Notes: generated by a model not told the origin, from the letters alone. Positions 8,806 through 18,795 are shown, numbered from the stretch's first letter. The stretch is DNA of 64,000 nucleotides from Polaribacter sp. (GCF_024639685.1 NZ_JAHEHX010000020.1:62001-126000); one strand, 5' to 3'. Numbers and translations: made by a program.

Positions 8806-9006
8806 ATGACACTGGAATTATTAAAAAATAAACTTAACAAAAACAAGTCTGATATTTTATTTTCAGAAGTTATACAAGTAATTGAAAATAATTACATCTT
8901 TAAACCAACTGCATTTAAGAATGGAAAATTAGAAAATAATGCAGGTGAAAATTCTGGCTATGAAGGCTTGACTTTTAGTGATACACCACTTTTATTAAAA
9001 TCATAA
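8806..9006 (+). pseudogene. HopJ-family protein with large in-frame internal deletion
   Basis: The 66-residue reading frame starts MTLELLKNKLNKNKSDILFSEVIQ... and continues IFKPTAFKNGKLENNAGENSG, which matches the N-terminal half of the HopJ type III effector-like family (normally about 110 residues). It then jumps to YEGLTFSDTPLLLKS, which matches the C-terminal end of that family. The central block, which in relatives contains the SCKxFAFA and DHQNIRNF segments, is missing. The frame stays open, so this could be a deletion derivative that is still translated. Despite the family name, free-living Flavobacteria carry such genes without a type III system. Family assignment is from memory of the pattern. 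Confidence 0.65.
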
Positions 9007-9050
9007 AATTTCTAAAAAAACTAAATTTGTAACTCTATTTCTAGTAATGA

Positions 9051-9653
9051 TTAATATTTAGAACCATCATGTTTACCGACTTCAAAACCATGTTTTCCTA
9101 AAAAATGGTTTCCACTTTCTATAGCATCTTCTTCTAAAGTTGTACCCATAGAATCATTCCATCTATTTAAATACCCAAATAAAGAAATAACGCCTAACAT
9201 TTCTACAATTTCTCCTTCATCCCAATATTTATATAACTCCTCTTTGATTTTTGAATCTACTGCATTTGGAACCATAGAAGCCGCTAATGAAAAATCTAAA
9301 GCAGCTCTTTCTGCATCTGAAAATGCTTTATGAGTTTTGTATTCCCAAATATTATCTAATTGTTCTTGTGCTGCTCCATAACGTTCTGCAGCTCTAATTG
9401 CATGTGCTTGGCAATATCTACAACCTGTTGCATTACTAGAAACCCAAGCTATCATTCTTTTTAAAGCAGATGTAACTCCACCTTCATTAGCCATTACAGC
9501 TTTGTTTAAATTAATAAATGCTTTAGAAATTGCTGGTCTTCTTTGCATGGTTAAAACTGAGTTAGGGCAAAACCCTAATGTTTCATTAAAAAATTCTGCT
9601 AATTTCTTTGTTTCTAAATCGTGCTTTGCAGCTAAAGGTGTTACTAATGCCAT
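9051..9653 (-). CDS. Carboxymuconolactone decarboxylase / AhpD-like peroxidase-family protein
   Basis: The 200-residue all-helical protein carries the AhpD-type active site ATGCRYCQAHAIRAAERYG (about 94-112), with the CxxC pair and following histidine of alkylhydroperoxidases. It is similar to proteins annotated as peroxidase-related or CMD-domain proteins. A thiol-based peroxide or nitrosative stress role is inferred from the family, and no partner AhpC is nearby. Immediately upstream on the same strand lies the remnant of a T9SS cargo tail, whose frame stops only 6 bp before this start codon, so this gene may once have followed that larger gene. Confidence 0.88.
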   Translation of the reverse strand: MALVTPLAAKHDLETKKLAEFFNETLGFCPNSVLTMQRRPAISKAFINLNKAVMANEGGVTSALKRMIAWVSSNATGCRYCQAHAIRAAERYGAAQEQLDNIWEYKTHKAFSDAERAALDFSLAASMVPNAVDSKIKEELYKYWDEGEIVEMLGVISLFGYLNRWNDSMGTTLEEDAIESGNHFLGKHGFEVGKHDGSKY

Positions 9654-9658
9654 ATTTT

Positions 9659-9877
9659 TTATTTTCTTATTAAGCTAAAATTACCTGTTTTTTCTATAGA
9701 CAAATTATTGATATCTGTTAAATTTACTTTAAACCAATAATTATTTGAAGGTGCAGGTTTTCAATTCGAAATACCATTCCAACCTTCGTTATTATCCATT
9801 TTGTACAATAAAACTCCAAATCTATCATAAATAAATACAATAGATAACCTAATTTTATGTTGCAGAGATTTTTTCAT
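9659..9877 (-). pseudogene. Remnant of a T9SS type B (CHU_C-like) C-terminal sorting domain
   Basis: Read on the minus strand, the stretch gives VFIYDRFGVLLYKMDNNEGW, then NGISN, an in-frame TGA, then KPAPSNNYWFKVNLTD and finally a TGNFSLIRK end. This is the conserved tail of gliding/T9SS type B cargo (pattern IFDRYGKLL...GWDG...GxxLPSxDYWFKVxL...GxFSLxR). The TGA stands where a glycine codon (GGA) is usual. Nothing of the large upstream body of such a protein remains, because osmC lies on the other side in the opposite orientation. Clear decayed fragment. Confidence 0.8.
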
Positions 9878-9956
9878 TTTAAAGATAAACAATTTGTGAT
9901 TTCTTACTTTTGTAACAAAGCACAATTTACTACTTCATTCTTTAAATAAATAAATT

Positions 9957-10382
9957 ATGGTAAAAAATATAGTTACTACAAAATGGACACAGAAGTCTCA
10001 ATTTGATTCAGATAATCCTAGTGGTCATCATTTAACAATGTTTGATAAGTCTCAAGATAATGGAGATGTTGTTGGGTTTGCACCTAAAGCTTTAATGTTG
10101 TCTTCTTTGGCTGGTTGTTCTGGTTTAGATGTAGTTTCTCTTTTAGAAAAAATGAGAGCTGAAGTTGCTCAGTTTCATATTGAAGTTACTGCAGAACTTA
10201 CAGATGAACATCCAAAATTTTACAATAAAGTAAAAGTAGATTATCATTTTACAGATGCAGAATTACAACCAGATAAAATTCAGAAAGCTGTAAATTTATC
10301 AGTAACAAAATACTGTGGAGTTATGGAAATGTTTCGAAAATTTGCTAAAGTAGAAACAGAAATTCATTTTCATAGTTTATAA
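9957..10382 (+). CDS. OsmC/Ohr family peroxiredoxin-like protein
   Basis: The 141-residue protein has the two cysteines of the OsmC fold, in LAGCSGLDVVSLL (about 52-64) and TKYCGVMEMFRKFA (about 119-132). OsmC proteins reduce organic hydroperoxides as dimers using these thiols. The length and the short N-terminus place it with the general OsmC family rather than with Ohr. A -7-like box TACTTTTG at 9905-9912 lies 45 bp upstream. recJ follows after 21 bp on the same strand, so co-transcription is likely. Confidence 0.9.
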   Translation: MVKNIVTTKWTQKSQFDSDNPSGHHLTMFDKSQDNGDVVGFAPKALMLSSLAGCSGLDVVSLLEKMRAEVAQFHIEVTAELTDEHPKFYNKVKVDYHFTDAELQPDKIQKAVNLSVTKYCGVMEMFRKFAKVETEIHFHSL

Positions 10383-10403
10383 TCTTAAAGTTCAACATTT
10401 GCT

Positions 10404-12089
10404 ATGAGATGGACTTTAAAACCAGCACCAAATTCAGAGAAAGTTAAAACGCTTGCAAAAGAATTACAGGTAACACCTACGATTGCCAAAATTCTTTGTC
10501 AAAGAAATATTGAATCTTTTAACGATGCTAGACTATTTTTTAGACCTAGTTTAGAAGATATTCATGATCCTTTCTTAATGAAAGATATGGATTTGGCTGT
10601 AGAAAGAATTGACAAAGCAATTGCTAACCAAGAAAACATTTTAGTTTTTGGCGATTATGATGTTGATGGCACAACTGCTGTATCTTTAGTTGCTTCTTAT
10701 TTAAGAACATTAACACCTAATATTGCAACTTATATTCCTGATAGGTATGCAGAAGGTTATGGCGTATCTTATGCAGGAATCGATTTTGCAGAAGACAATG
10801 ATTTCTCTTTAATTATTGCTTTAGATTGTGGAATTAAAGCCATTGAAAAAGTAGCTTATGCTAATGAAAAACGGATTGATTTTATAATTTGTGATCATCA
10901 TAAACCAGGAGCTGAAATACCAAATGCAGTTGCTGTTTTAAATGCAAAAAGAGAGGATTGTTCTTATCCTTTCGATGAATTATGTGGTTGTGGAGTTGGC
11001 TTTAAATTAATACAAGCTTTAGGTGTTTCTAGAAACCAAACCATAGAAGAATTTGTGCCCTATTTAGATTTGGTTGCAACTGCAATTGCTGCAGATATTG
11101 TACCTATGAATGGCGAAAACAGAGTTTTGGCATATTATGGGTTACAGGTAATTAATCAAAATCCTAGAAATGGAATTAAAGCATTAGTACATCAAGTAAA
11201 AAAGAAGGTACTAACCATTACAGATGTTGTTTTTATAATTGCACCAAGAATTAATGCTGCAGGTAGAATGAAACATGGTAATTATGCAGTTGAACTTTTA
11301 ACAGAAATGGATTTTGACTCTGCTGTACAATTTGCTGCAGATATTGAAATTTTTAATGCAGACAGAAAAGATCTAGATAAAAAGATTACAGATGAAGCCT
11401 TAATTCAAATCATAGATAATGATGAGGAAGAACGTTATACATCAGTAGTTTATCAAGAAGATTGGCATAAAGGTGTAATTGGCATTGTAGCTTCTAGATT
11501 AATAGAAAAATACTACAGACCTACTTTAGTTTTTACAAAAAGTGGGGATAAACTTGCAGCTTCTGCACGTTCTATAAAAGGTTTTGATGTGTACAATGCT
11601 TTGCAAGCGTGCTCTGAGTTTATAGAGCAATTTGGAGGTCATAAATATGCAGCTGGATTGACCTTATTACCTGAAAATTATACGAATTTTAAAAATAAAT
11701 TCGAAGAAGTTGTTTCCAAAACAATAGATAAAAATCTATTAACACCAGAAATTACTATAGATGCTGAACTAGAATTATCTGAAATTACACCAAAATTATT
11801 TAGAATTTTAGAACAAATGGCTCCTTTTGGACCTCAAAATATGAAACCCGTTTTTAAATCGAGTTGTGTTAGAGATAATGGTTATGGAAAACAAGTTGGT
11901 GCAGACAAAACACACTTAAAACTGAATGTTTTTCAAGGTGATAACAAACAAACCTTTGGAGCAATTGGGTTTAATTTGGGTGATAAATTAGAACATGTTC
12001 AAAATGATTTTGACATTGTTTACACACTAAATGAGAATGTTTGGAATGGCTACAAATCAATTCAATTGGTCTTAAAAGACTTAAAGTAA
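10404..12089 (+). CDS. recJ: Single-stranded-DNA-specific exonuclease RecJ
   Basis: RecJ is the 5'-3' single-strand exonuclease used in recombination and mismatch repair. The 561-residue protein has the DHH phosphoesterase motifs in order: GDYDVDGTTA (83-92), ALDCG (139-143) and CDHHKPG (163-169). The DHHA1 domain follows, with GGHKYAAGLTL near residue 412 that binds the substrate, and an OB-like C-terminal domain comes last. Length is normal for the family. It lies downstream of osmC (21 bp) and converges on the helicase gene with a 6-bp gap. Confidence 0.96.
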   Translation: MRWTLKPAPNSEKVKTLAKELQVTPTIAKILCQRNIESFNDARLFFRPSLEDIHDPFLMKDMDLAVERIDKAIANQENILVFGDYDVDGTTAVSLVASYLRTLTPNIATYIPDRYAEGYGVSYAGIDFAEDNDFSLIIALDCGIKAIEKVAYANEKRIDFIICDHHKPGAEIPNAVAVLNAKREDCSYPFDELCGCGVGFKLIQALGVSRNQTIEEFVPYLDLVATAIAADIVPMNGENRVLAYYGLQVINQNPRNGIKALVHQVKKKVLTITDVVFIIAPRINAAGRMKHGNYAVELLTEMDFDSAVQFAADIEIFNADRKDLDKKITDEALIQIIDNDEEERYTSVVYQEDWHKGVIGIVASRLIEKYYRPTLVFTKSGDKLAASARSIKGFDVYNALQACSEFIEQFGGHKYAAGLTLLPENYTNFKNKFEEVVSKTIDKNLLTPEITIDAELELSEITPKLFRILEQMAPFGPQNMKPVFKSSCVRDNGYGKQVGADKTHLKLNVFQGDNKQTFGAIGFNLGDKLEHVQNDFDIVYTLNENVWNGYKSIQLVLKDLK

Positions 12090-12095
12090 ATAGCT

Positions 12096-14495
12096 TTAAG
12101 ACTCCATAGAAAGCAATACCATCCTTAACTCCATAAACGTAAAAGACTTATCTACTTTCTCTTTTAATTCTGTAAGGTTTTTAAACTCAACCTCTTCAAT
12201 TTCATTTATAATTTTCTTGTAGCGTTTTAATTCAATTAACTCTAAAACATCTACCTCTCCAGAAGGAATAAAACTTGCTAAATAACTTTCTATTGTACCA
12301 ACTGTTAAACTGCGTTCTTTTGCAATTTCTTTAATTGATAGTCCAGATTTAAACAGCTCAAAAGTAATTTGTTTGGTAGATTTTTTATCTTCCTTTTTTT
12401 GTTCATTAAACTTATTAATTCCGTTTTCTAAACAATACTCTTCTATTACCTCTAAAATTTCTTCACCATATTTTTGAACTCTAATTTTGCCCATTCCTAA
12501 GATTTTTAGCAACTCTTTTTCAGATCTTGGTAAAGCATCACAAATGGCATACAAAGTTTCTTGTGTAAAAATTTGAAAGTGTGGAATTTTGGCTGCTTTA
12601 GAAATATCATCTCTTAACTCCCGTAATTTTAAAGCCAAAATAGGATCTCTTTTAGAGCTTAATTTCTTCTTCTTTTTAGGTTCAGTTTTTTGTAAAACAG
12701 CATTGGCTCTTACTTGCAGATATTCTTGAACCTTAAAACCAACTTTCATTTTTTGTAGTGCAAATATCTTTTCTTCTAAAAGTTCTTGTAAAGCATCAAA
12801 CTGTTTAGAAAAGTCTTTTTTTATAGCCTTATTATCTGAAGAAAACTGAATGGCATCTATGGGTTTTTGAATATTGTTGGTAGTTGTATTTAGAAAATAA
12901 TCCACACCTTTTAAAAATCGTTCTTGAATTGGAGAGCTATTTTCTGGCAAAACACTGTTTTCTGCTAAAGTATTTAGTTGATTTTTAAATCCGTTAGCAA
13001 CTTTCATTAAAGCAACAACTCCATCGTCTTTTATAGTTTGTAGATGATCAATAACATCACCTTTTATACTTGTTTGGTTTTTGTAGAAAATATCTAATAG
13101 CCTAGAAATTGGATACAAGAACTTATGATAATCAAACAGTTCTGCCATTAAATTTAACTGAAAATCTTTTTCTGAAGCTACTAAATCTGCTTCATCAGGA
13201 TGATTTTCTTCTACACTTTCATTAAACTGACTTACAGTTTGATCGTTAATAATTGCATTGCTAGTTATTGGTGTTTTTAAGACCAAACCTTCTAAAGAAG
13301 TACATCTACTTAAAGCCACATATATTTGCCCATGTGCAAATGAGGCTTCTGCATCAATTATAGCTTTATCAAAGGTTAAACCCTGACTTTTGTGAATGGT
13401 GATTGCCCAAGCCAAACGTAAAGGAATTTGTGAAAAAGACCCAATTACGTCTTCTTTTATCTCTTTAGTTTCATCGTTTATTGAGTAATTTACATTGTCC
13501 CATTTTTCTCTTTCAGTTACAATTTCATCAATTTCATTTGGGCATTGCACAGTTACACTATCTCTAGAAATATCTGTAACTATACCTATTTTACCATTAA
13601 AATATCTTTTTTCTGGTGATGAATCATTTTTAATAAACATTACTTGAGCACCAACTTTAAGTGCTAATTTTTCATCATTTGGAAAAGAATTTTCATTGAA
13701 TTTTCCAGAAACTTCAGCATCAAAATAATGGGTTTTATTTTTAAGTTTATTCAGCTCGGATTCGTTAATTGTATTGGCTCTTCTATTATGAGTAGTTAGT
13801 GTTATGTAGTTATCATCTGCATTTGGTGAAAACTTAGGGTTATATCTTTCATTTAAAATTTTTGCAGATTTGTCTGATAAATTATCGTTTCTAATTTCGT
13901 TAAGAATGGTAATAAAATCTTCGTTTTTCTGACGATAAATATGTTTTAATTCAATAGAAACTACATTGGCTTCTTGAAATGCTTTTGAACTAAAAAAGTA
14001 TACAGTACTGTAATATTGTTGCAATAAACTCCATTCATTAGGTTTAACTACAGGAGAAAGTTGCTGTAAATCTCCAATCATTAAAACTTGTGCTCCACCA
14101 AAAACCTTATTTCTGTTTTTGTATCTACGCATCACTTGGTCTATACCATCTAACAAATCTGCTCTAACCATAGAAATTTCATCAATAATTACTAAATCTA
14201 AAGATTTAATAATATCAATTTTTGTTTTTGAAAATCTACGCTGTTGATTGTTTTGGGTTTGATTGGGTAGAATTGGCCCAAAAGGCATTTGAAAAAAAGA
14301 ATGAATGGTAACCCCTTTTGCATTTATAGCTGCAACTCCTGTAGGTGCAACAATTACCAATCTTTTTAAAGATTCGTTTTTAATTTGATGTAAAAAAGTA
14401 GTTTTACCCGTACCTGCTTTACCTGTAATGAATAGGTTTCTATCGGTTTTTTCGATAAAACTTAAGGCAAGTTCTAATTCAGGGTTTGTGGGCAT
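12096..14495 (-). CDS. PIF1/RecD-like helicase with HRDC-like and C-terminal helix-turn-helix domains
   Basis: This approximately 799-residue superfamily 1 helicase begins MPTNPELELALSFIEKT. An in-frame upstream ATG at 14573 would add 26 residues with no family match, so I chose the internal start. Walker A is GKAGTGKTT (about 25-33), Walker B LVIIDEISM near 105, and the C-terminal motor motif is WAITIHKSQGLTFDKA, the PIF1-like hallmark. After about residue 610 come an HRDC-like segment (REL..IPHFQIFTQETLYAI) and a terminal helix-turn-helix (GLSIKEIAKERSLTVGTIESY). Such proteins are common in Bacteroidetes and are thought to unwind DNA or G-quadruplexes, but the exact role is not established. 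Confidence 0.9.
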   Translation of the reverse strand: MPTNPELELALSFIEKTDRNLFITGKAGTGKTTFLHQIKNESLKRLVIVAPTGVAAINAKGVTIHSFFQMPFGPILPNQTQNNQQRRFSKTKIDIIKSLDLVIIDEISMVRADLLDGIDQVMRRYKNRNKVFGGAQVLMIGDLQQLSPVVKPNEWSLLQQYYSTVYFFSSKAFQEANVVSIELKHIYRQKNEDFITILNEIRNDNLSDKSAKILNERYNPKFSPNADDNYITLTTHNRRANTINESELNKLKNKTHYFDAEVSGKFNENSFPNDEKLALKVGAQVMFIKNDSSPEKRYFNGKIGIVTDISRDSVTVQCPNEIDEIVTEREKWDNVNYSINDETKEIKEDVIGSFSQIPLRLAWAITIHKSQGLTFDKAIIDAEASFAHGQIYVALSRCTSLEGLVLKTPITSNAIINDQTVSQFNESVEENHPDEADLVASEKDFQLNLMAELFDYHKFLYPISRLLDIFYKNQTSIKGDVIDHLQTIKDDGVVALMKVANGFKNQLNTLAENSVLPENSSPIQERFLKGVDYFLNTTTNNIQKPIDAIQFSSDNKAIKKDFSKQFDALQELLEEKIFALQKMKVGFKVQEYLQVRANAVLQKTEPKKKKKLSSKRDPILALKLRELRDDISKAAKIPHFQIFTQETLYAICDALPRSEKELLKILGMGKIRVQKYGEEILEVIEEYCLENGINKFNEQKKEDKKSTKQITFELFKSGLSIKEIAKERSLTVGTIESYLASFIPSGEVDVLELIELKRYKKIINEIEEVEFKNLTELKEKVDKSFTFMELRMVLLSMES

Positions 14496-14582
14496 TTTAG
14501 CTTTTTGATGCAAGATAATCAAACCAATATTATAAAAAAGATAATTGAATATAGAATAGTTTTTAAAAAACATTATTACATT

Positions 14583-14614
14583 AAAAAATCCTGAGCAAAA
14601 GCTCAGGATTTTTT
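14583..14614 (-). terminator. Strong bidirectional terminator after odhB
   Basis: A perfect 14-bp stem, AAAAAATCCTGAGC with GCTCAGGATTTTTT, has a 4-nt AAAA loop and ends in a T-run on both strands. It lies 23 bp past the odhB stop codon and ends the sucA-odhB transcript. Confidence 0.9.
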
Positions 14615-14637
14615 AATTTGTCTACTCAGTTTCTGAG

Positions 14638-15849
14638 TTACATTTCTAATGCTTTTGTTGGATTGTTATCCATCAATAATTCTATTGGGTTTTCTAATGC
14701 TTCTTTTACAGCAACTAAAAAACCTACAGATTCACGACCATCAATGATTCTATGATCGTAAGAAAGAGCTACATACATAATTGGTTGAATTACTACAGAT
14801 CCGTTTACAGCCATAGGTCTATTTACAATATTATGCATTCCTAAAATTCCACTTTGAGGAGGGTTTATGATTGGCGTTGATAACATAGAACCAAATACAC
14901 CTCCGTTTGTAATTGTAAAAGTACCACCTGTCATTTCATCTACAGTTATCTGACCATCTCTAGCTCTAATAGCCAAACGTTTTACTTCACTTTCTACTCC
15001 TCTAAACGATAAATCTTCAGCATTTCTAATAACAGGTACCATTAATCCTTTAGGCCCAGAAACTGCGATAGAAATATCTTGAAAATTGTGTTTTACTTGG
15101 AAGTCACCGTCTATCATAGAGTTTACATCTGGATACATTTTTAGAGCTCTAACAACGGCTAAAGTAAAGAAAGACATAAACCCTAAACCAACACCATGTT
15201 TTGCTTTAAAATCTTCTTTATATTGAGATCGTAAATCGAAAATTGGCTGCATATTTACTTCGTTAAATGTCGTTAACATTGCCGTTTCGCTTTTTACAGC
15301 TACCAAACGTTCTGCAACTTTTCTACGTAACATAGACATTTTCTTACGCTCAGTTCCACGAGTTCCATTTGCTGGTTGAGACCCCATAGAAGGTACTGCA
15401 TTTACAGCGTCTTCTTTAGTTATTCTACCATCTTTACCAGTACCTTTTATTGCTGATGCAGCAATTCCTTTTTCTGCTAACACTTTCTTTGCTGCAGGAG
15501 AAGCTGTACCAGTTGCATAAGTTGTCTCTTTTGAAGCTGGTTCTTCTACTTTTTGAGAAGCTTCTTTTGGAGCTTCTTCCTTTACAGGACTATCTCCTTC
15601 TGGTTTTGTAGCACTTGTATCTATAAGACAAACCACATCTCCAACAGCAACTGCATCACCTTCTTCTGCTTTTAAAGTGATTATTCCGCTTTCTTCTGCA
15701 GGTAGTTCTAACGTTGCTTTGTCTGAATCTACTTCTGCAATGGGTTGATCTTTTTCAACATAATCTCCATCTTCAACTAACCAAGTTGCAATTTCTACTT
15801 CTGTGATTGATTCTCCTGGAGAAGGAACTTTCATTTCTAAAACACTCAT
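14638..15849 (-). CDS. odhB: 2-oxoglutarate dehydrogenase E2, dihydrolipoyllysine succinyltransferase
   Basis: E2 core of the 2-oxoglutarate dehydrogenase complex, passing the succinyl group from E1 to CoA in the TCA cycle. The 403-residue protein has an N-terminal lipoyl domain with the lipoylated lysine in [11 protein letters not shown] (Lys44), a Pro/Ala/Glu-rich linker, an E3-binding domain ([13 protein letters not shown] and GRITKEDAV, about 120-150), and a catalytic domain ending in [11 protein letters not shown] with the active-site histidine. It lies 33 bp downstream of sucA on the same strand and forms an operon with it. The E3 gene (lpd) is not in this window. Confidence 0.97.
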   Translation of the reverse strand: MSVLEMKVPSPGESITEVEIATWLVEDGDYVEKDQPIAEVDSDKATLELPAEESGIITLKAEEGDAVAVGDVVCLIDTSATKPEGDSPVKEEAPKEASQKVEEPASKETTYATGTASPAAKKVLAEKGIAASAIKGTGKDGRITKEDAVNAVPSMGSQPANGTRGTERKKMSMLRRKVAERLVAVKSETAMLTTFNEVNMQPIFDLRSQYKEDFKAKHGVGLGFMSFFTLAVVRALKMYPDVNSMIDGDFQVKHNFQDISIAVSGPKGLMVPVIRNAEDLSFRGVESEVKRLAIRARDGQITVDEMTGGTFTITNGGVFGSMLSTPIINPPQSGILGMHNIVNRPMAVNGSVVIQPIMYVALSYDHRIIDGRESVGFLVAVKEALENPIELLMDNNPTKALEM

Positions 15850-15882
15850 GGTTTCTTTTTTATATTTATTCTAAATCTTTTA

Positions 15883-18612
15883 TTAACTATTAAAAACACT
15901 GTCTATTACAGCTTTATGCCTTTTTTTGAAACGTGTACTAGACCCTGCAGCAGGTACTGCATAATACTTACGAGAACGAACAGATAAGTTTTTTAACTCA
16001 AACCTTTGTAACATGTAACTCCATGCACCCATATTTCTTGGTTCCTCTTGTGCCCAAATATAATCTTCAATATTTGGATATCTATCTATTACTTGCTGAA
16101 TTTTTTCTTTGTGTAAAGGAAACAATTGCTCTATTCTAACCAAGGCAACATCATCTCTTTTGTTTTCTTCTCTTTCCGCTAACAAATCATAATAGAATTT
16201 ACCCATACAGAAAACTAATTTCTTCACTTTGTCTGGGTTTATAGTGTCATCTATTACTTCTTGGAATTCACCCGTAGCTAAATCTTCTATAGTATTTACT
16301 GCTTTTACATGTCTTAACAAGCTTTTAGGTGTAAAAACAATTAAAGGTTTTCTGTACTCACGTTTCATTTGACGTCTCAATAAGTGAAAAAAGTTTGCAG
16401 GAGTTGTACAGTTTGCAACTGTCATATTATCTTCTGCACACAATTGTAAATAACGTTCTATTCTTGCAGATGAATGTTCTGAACCTTGCCCTTCATAACC
16501 ATGTGGTAATAAAACTACAATACCGTTTTGAACTTTCCATTTATCTTCTGCCGCAGAAATATATTGATCGAACATGATTTGTGCACCATTAGAAAAATCT
16601 CCAAACTGCGCTTCCCAAATAGTTAACGTATTTGGATTTGCCATTGCATAACCATAATCAAAACCCAACACACCGTACTCGGATAATAACGAATTATAAA
16701 TCGTCATTTCGCCTTTATTGTTTGGATTTGTGTTTAATAAATTAACACGTTCTTCTGTTTTTTCATTTCTTAAAACAGCATGTCTATGAGAGAATGTTCC
16801 TCTTTCTACATCTTGCCCAGAAATACGAACATTAAAGCCTTCTTCCATTAAAGAACCGTAGGCTAAATTTTCAGCCATACCCCAATCTAATTGATTGGTT
16901 TCAAAACCCATTTTAGCTCTACCTTGTAAAATACGCTCTGCTTTTCTTACAAAATTAGCACCTTCAGGCACTGTAGAGACTACTTTTGCAATGTGTTTTA
17001 AATTGTCAACAGAATATTTAGTATCTAGAGTTTCTAGCATGGCATCTTGATTTTGACGCTCAAAACCTTCCCAAGTAGACTCCATAAATTCTTTTACTTT
17101 CGAATTTTCGTCTTGCTTAGAATTATCAAACTCTCTTTCTAACATTCCTTTAAATTCAGCTGTAATTTCTTTTACATATGATGAATCTATAGAGCCTTCT
17201 TGTAATAATTTTTCTGCATAAATTTCTTTTGGATTTTTATGTTTAGATATTGCCTTATACAATTTAGGTTGTGTAAAACGAGGTTCGTCACCTTCGTTAT
17301 GTCCGTATTTACGATACCCTAATAAATCAATAAAAATATCTGTTTTAAACTTCATTCTAAACTGAAGCGCCATTTCCATTGCATGACAAACAGCTTCTGT
17401 ATCATCTGCATTTACGTGTAAAACAGGTGATAAAGTAACTTTAGCAACATCTGTACAGTATGTGCTTGAACGTGCATCTAAATAGTTTGTAGTAAAACCA
17501 ATTTGATTGTTTACAACAATGTGAATGGTACCACCAGTTTTATAACCATTTAATTTTGCCATTTGAACAATTTCATAAGCAATACCTTGCCCAGCAATTG
17601 CTGCATCTCCATGAATTACAATTGGTAAAATTTTGCTAGAATCTCCATCATATTTTCTATCGATTTTAGCTCTAGTAATACCTTGTGCAACAGCTGCTAC
17701 AGTTTCTAAGTGAGATGGATTTGGAACTAAATTCATTTTAATTTCGTTACCATCTCTGTAGGTTTTACTTAATGTTAAACCTAAGTGATATTTTACATCA
17801 CCATCTATATCTTGGTCTTCGAAATCTTTACCTTCAAACTCACTAAATAAATCTCTTACAGGTTTTTTAAAGATGTTTACTAAAGTATTTAAACGCCCTC
17901 TGTGAGCCATACCTAAAACACATTCTTTAACTCCGTATTTTTCTGCAGCATCTCTAAGCATTACACTAATTCCAGGAATTAATGTTTCACCACCTTCTAA
18001 TGAAAAACGTTTTTGACCTACATACTTTGTTTGTAAAAAACTTTCGAAAGTTACTGCTTGATTTAATTTAGATAAGATATATTTTTTTGCATCCTGAGTG
18101 TATTTTGGTTGATTGTAATTATCGTTTAAGCGATTTTGCCACCATTTTAACTTTTCAGGATTACGCATGTACATGTATTCCACTCCAATAGAATCGCAGT
18201 AAATACTTTTTAAATGGCCAATAATTGTGGATAACTTTACTTTTCCAATCCCTAAAATTTCACCTGCAGAAAATTCTTTGTCTAAATCTTGACTCGATAA
18301 ACCAAAGTTTTCAATAGCTAATGTTGGCTCGTATTTTCTTCTATCTCTTACTGGGTTTGTTTTAGTGAATAAGTGACCTCTTGTTCTATAACCGTTAATT
18401 AGGTCTACAACCAAGAATTCTTTTTTAACTTCTTGAGGAATTTCTGTAGAAACTTCTTCATCTGTTAACGAGTAATTTTCATTTGCGAGGTCGTAACCTT
18501 GAAAGAAGCTTCTCCAACTAGGTTCAACCGAATCTGGATGTGTTAAATACTGATCGTATAAATCTGCTATAAAGCCTGTATGTGCTGCGTTTAAGAACGA
18601 AAATTTGTCCAT
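15883..18612 (-). CDS. sucA: 2-oxoglutarate dehydrogenase E1 component
   Basis: This thiamine diphosphate enzyme decarboxylates 2-oxoglutarate and transfers the succinyl group to E2. The 909-residue length and the opening FLNAAHTGFIADLYDQY followed by PSWRSFFQGY are typical of SucA. The ThDP/Mg region includes IVIHGDAAIAGQGIAYE near residue 335 and VNNQIGFTT near 372. The transketolase-like half contains RGTFSHRHAVL and GFDYGYAM. It is the first gene of the sucA-odhB pair. A -7 box TATTTTTG (complement of 18651-18658) lies about 40 bp upstream. tRNA-Asn is divergent. Confidence 0.97.
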   Translation of the reverse strand: MDKFSFLNAAHTGFIADLYDQYLTHPDSVEPSWRSFFQGYDLANENYSLTDEEVSTEIPQEVKKEFLVVDLINGYRTRGHLFTKTNPVRDRRKYEPTLAIENFGLSSQDLDKEFSAGEILGIGKVKLSTIIGHLKSIYCDSIGVEYMYMRNPEKLKWWQNRLNDNYNQPKYTQDAKKYILSKLNQAVTFESFLQTKYVGQKRFSLEGGETLIPGISVMLRDAAEKYGVKECVLGMAHRGRLNTLVNIFKKPVRDLFSEFEGKDFEDQDIDGDVKYHLGLTLSKTYRDGNEIKMNLVPNPSHLETVAAVAQGITRAKIDRKYDGDSSKILPIVIHGDAAIAGQGIAYEIVQMAKLNGYKTGGTIHIVVNNQIGFTTNYLDARSSTYCTDVAKVTLSPVLHVNADDTEAVCHAMEMALQFRMKFKTDIFIDLLGYRKYGHNEGDEPRFTQPKLYKAISKHKNPKEIYAEKLLQEGSIDSSYVKEITAEFKGMLEREFDNSKQDENSKVKEFMESTWEGFERQNQDAMLETLDTKYSVDNLKHIAKVVSTVPEGANFVRKAERILQGRAKMGFETNQLDWGMAENLAYGSLMEEGFNVRISGQDVERGTFSHRHAVLRNEKTEERVNLLNTNPNNKGEMTIYNSLLSEYGVLGFDYGYAMANPNTLTIWEAQFGDFSNGAQIMFDQYISAAEDKWKVQNGIVVLLPHGYEGQGSEHSSARIERYLQLCAEDNMTVANCTTPANFFHLLRRQMKREYRKPLIVFTPKSLLRHVKAVNTIEDLATGEFQEVIDDTINPDKVKKLVFCMGKFYYDLLAEREENKRDDVALVRIEQLFPLHKEKIQQVIDRYPNIEDYIWAQEEPRNMGAWSYMLQRFELKNLSVRSRKYYAVPAAGSSTRFKKRHKAVIDSVFNS

Positions 18613-18650
18613 AGAATTGTCTCTGCTTTTTTTTAAGCTACTAATGAAGA

Positions 18651-18658
18651 CAAAAATA
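18651..18658 (-). promoter_or_regulatory. -7 promoter element for sucA-odhB
   Basis: On the minus strand TATTTTTG matches the TAnnTTTG consensus, about 40 bp before the sucA ATG. No well-spaced -33 TTTG is visible, so confidence is modest. Confidence 0.4.
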
Positions 18659-18733
18659 CAATTTTTAGAAACAACGCATAATTAATTTATGAATATATGT
18701 AACTAAAAATATGTAAAAAAAACAAAAAAAGTA

Positions 18734-18764
18734 TTTGGCGATATTCTAAAATAATATATATTTG
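18734..18764 (+). promoter_or_regulatory. Promoter of tRNA-Asn
   Basis: TTTG at 18734-18737 and TATATTTG at 18757-18764 are separated by 19 bp, the exact flavobacterial housekeeping spacing. The mature tRNA begins 31 bp after the -7 box. Confidence 0.75.
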
Positions 18765-18795
18765 CACTCGCTAATCACAATTTTGTGAAGCAAAC

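Noticed and set aside
12096..14573. Start at 14573 for the helicase
   Set aside because: The additional 26 residues have no family counterpart, whereas MPTNPELELAL at 14495 is the normal start.
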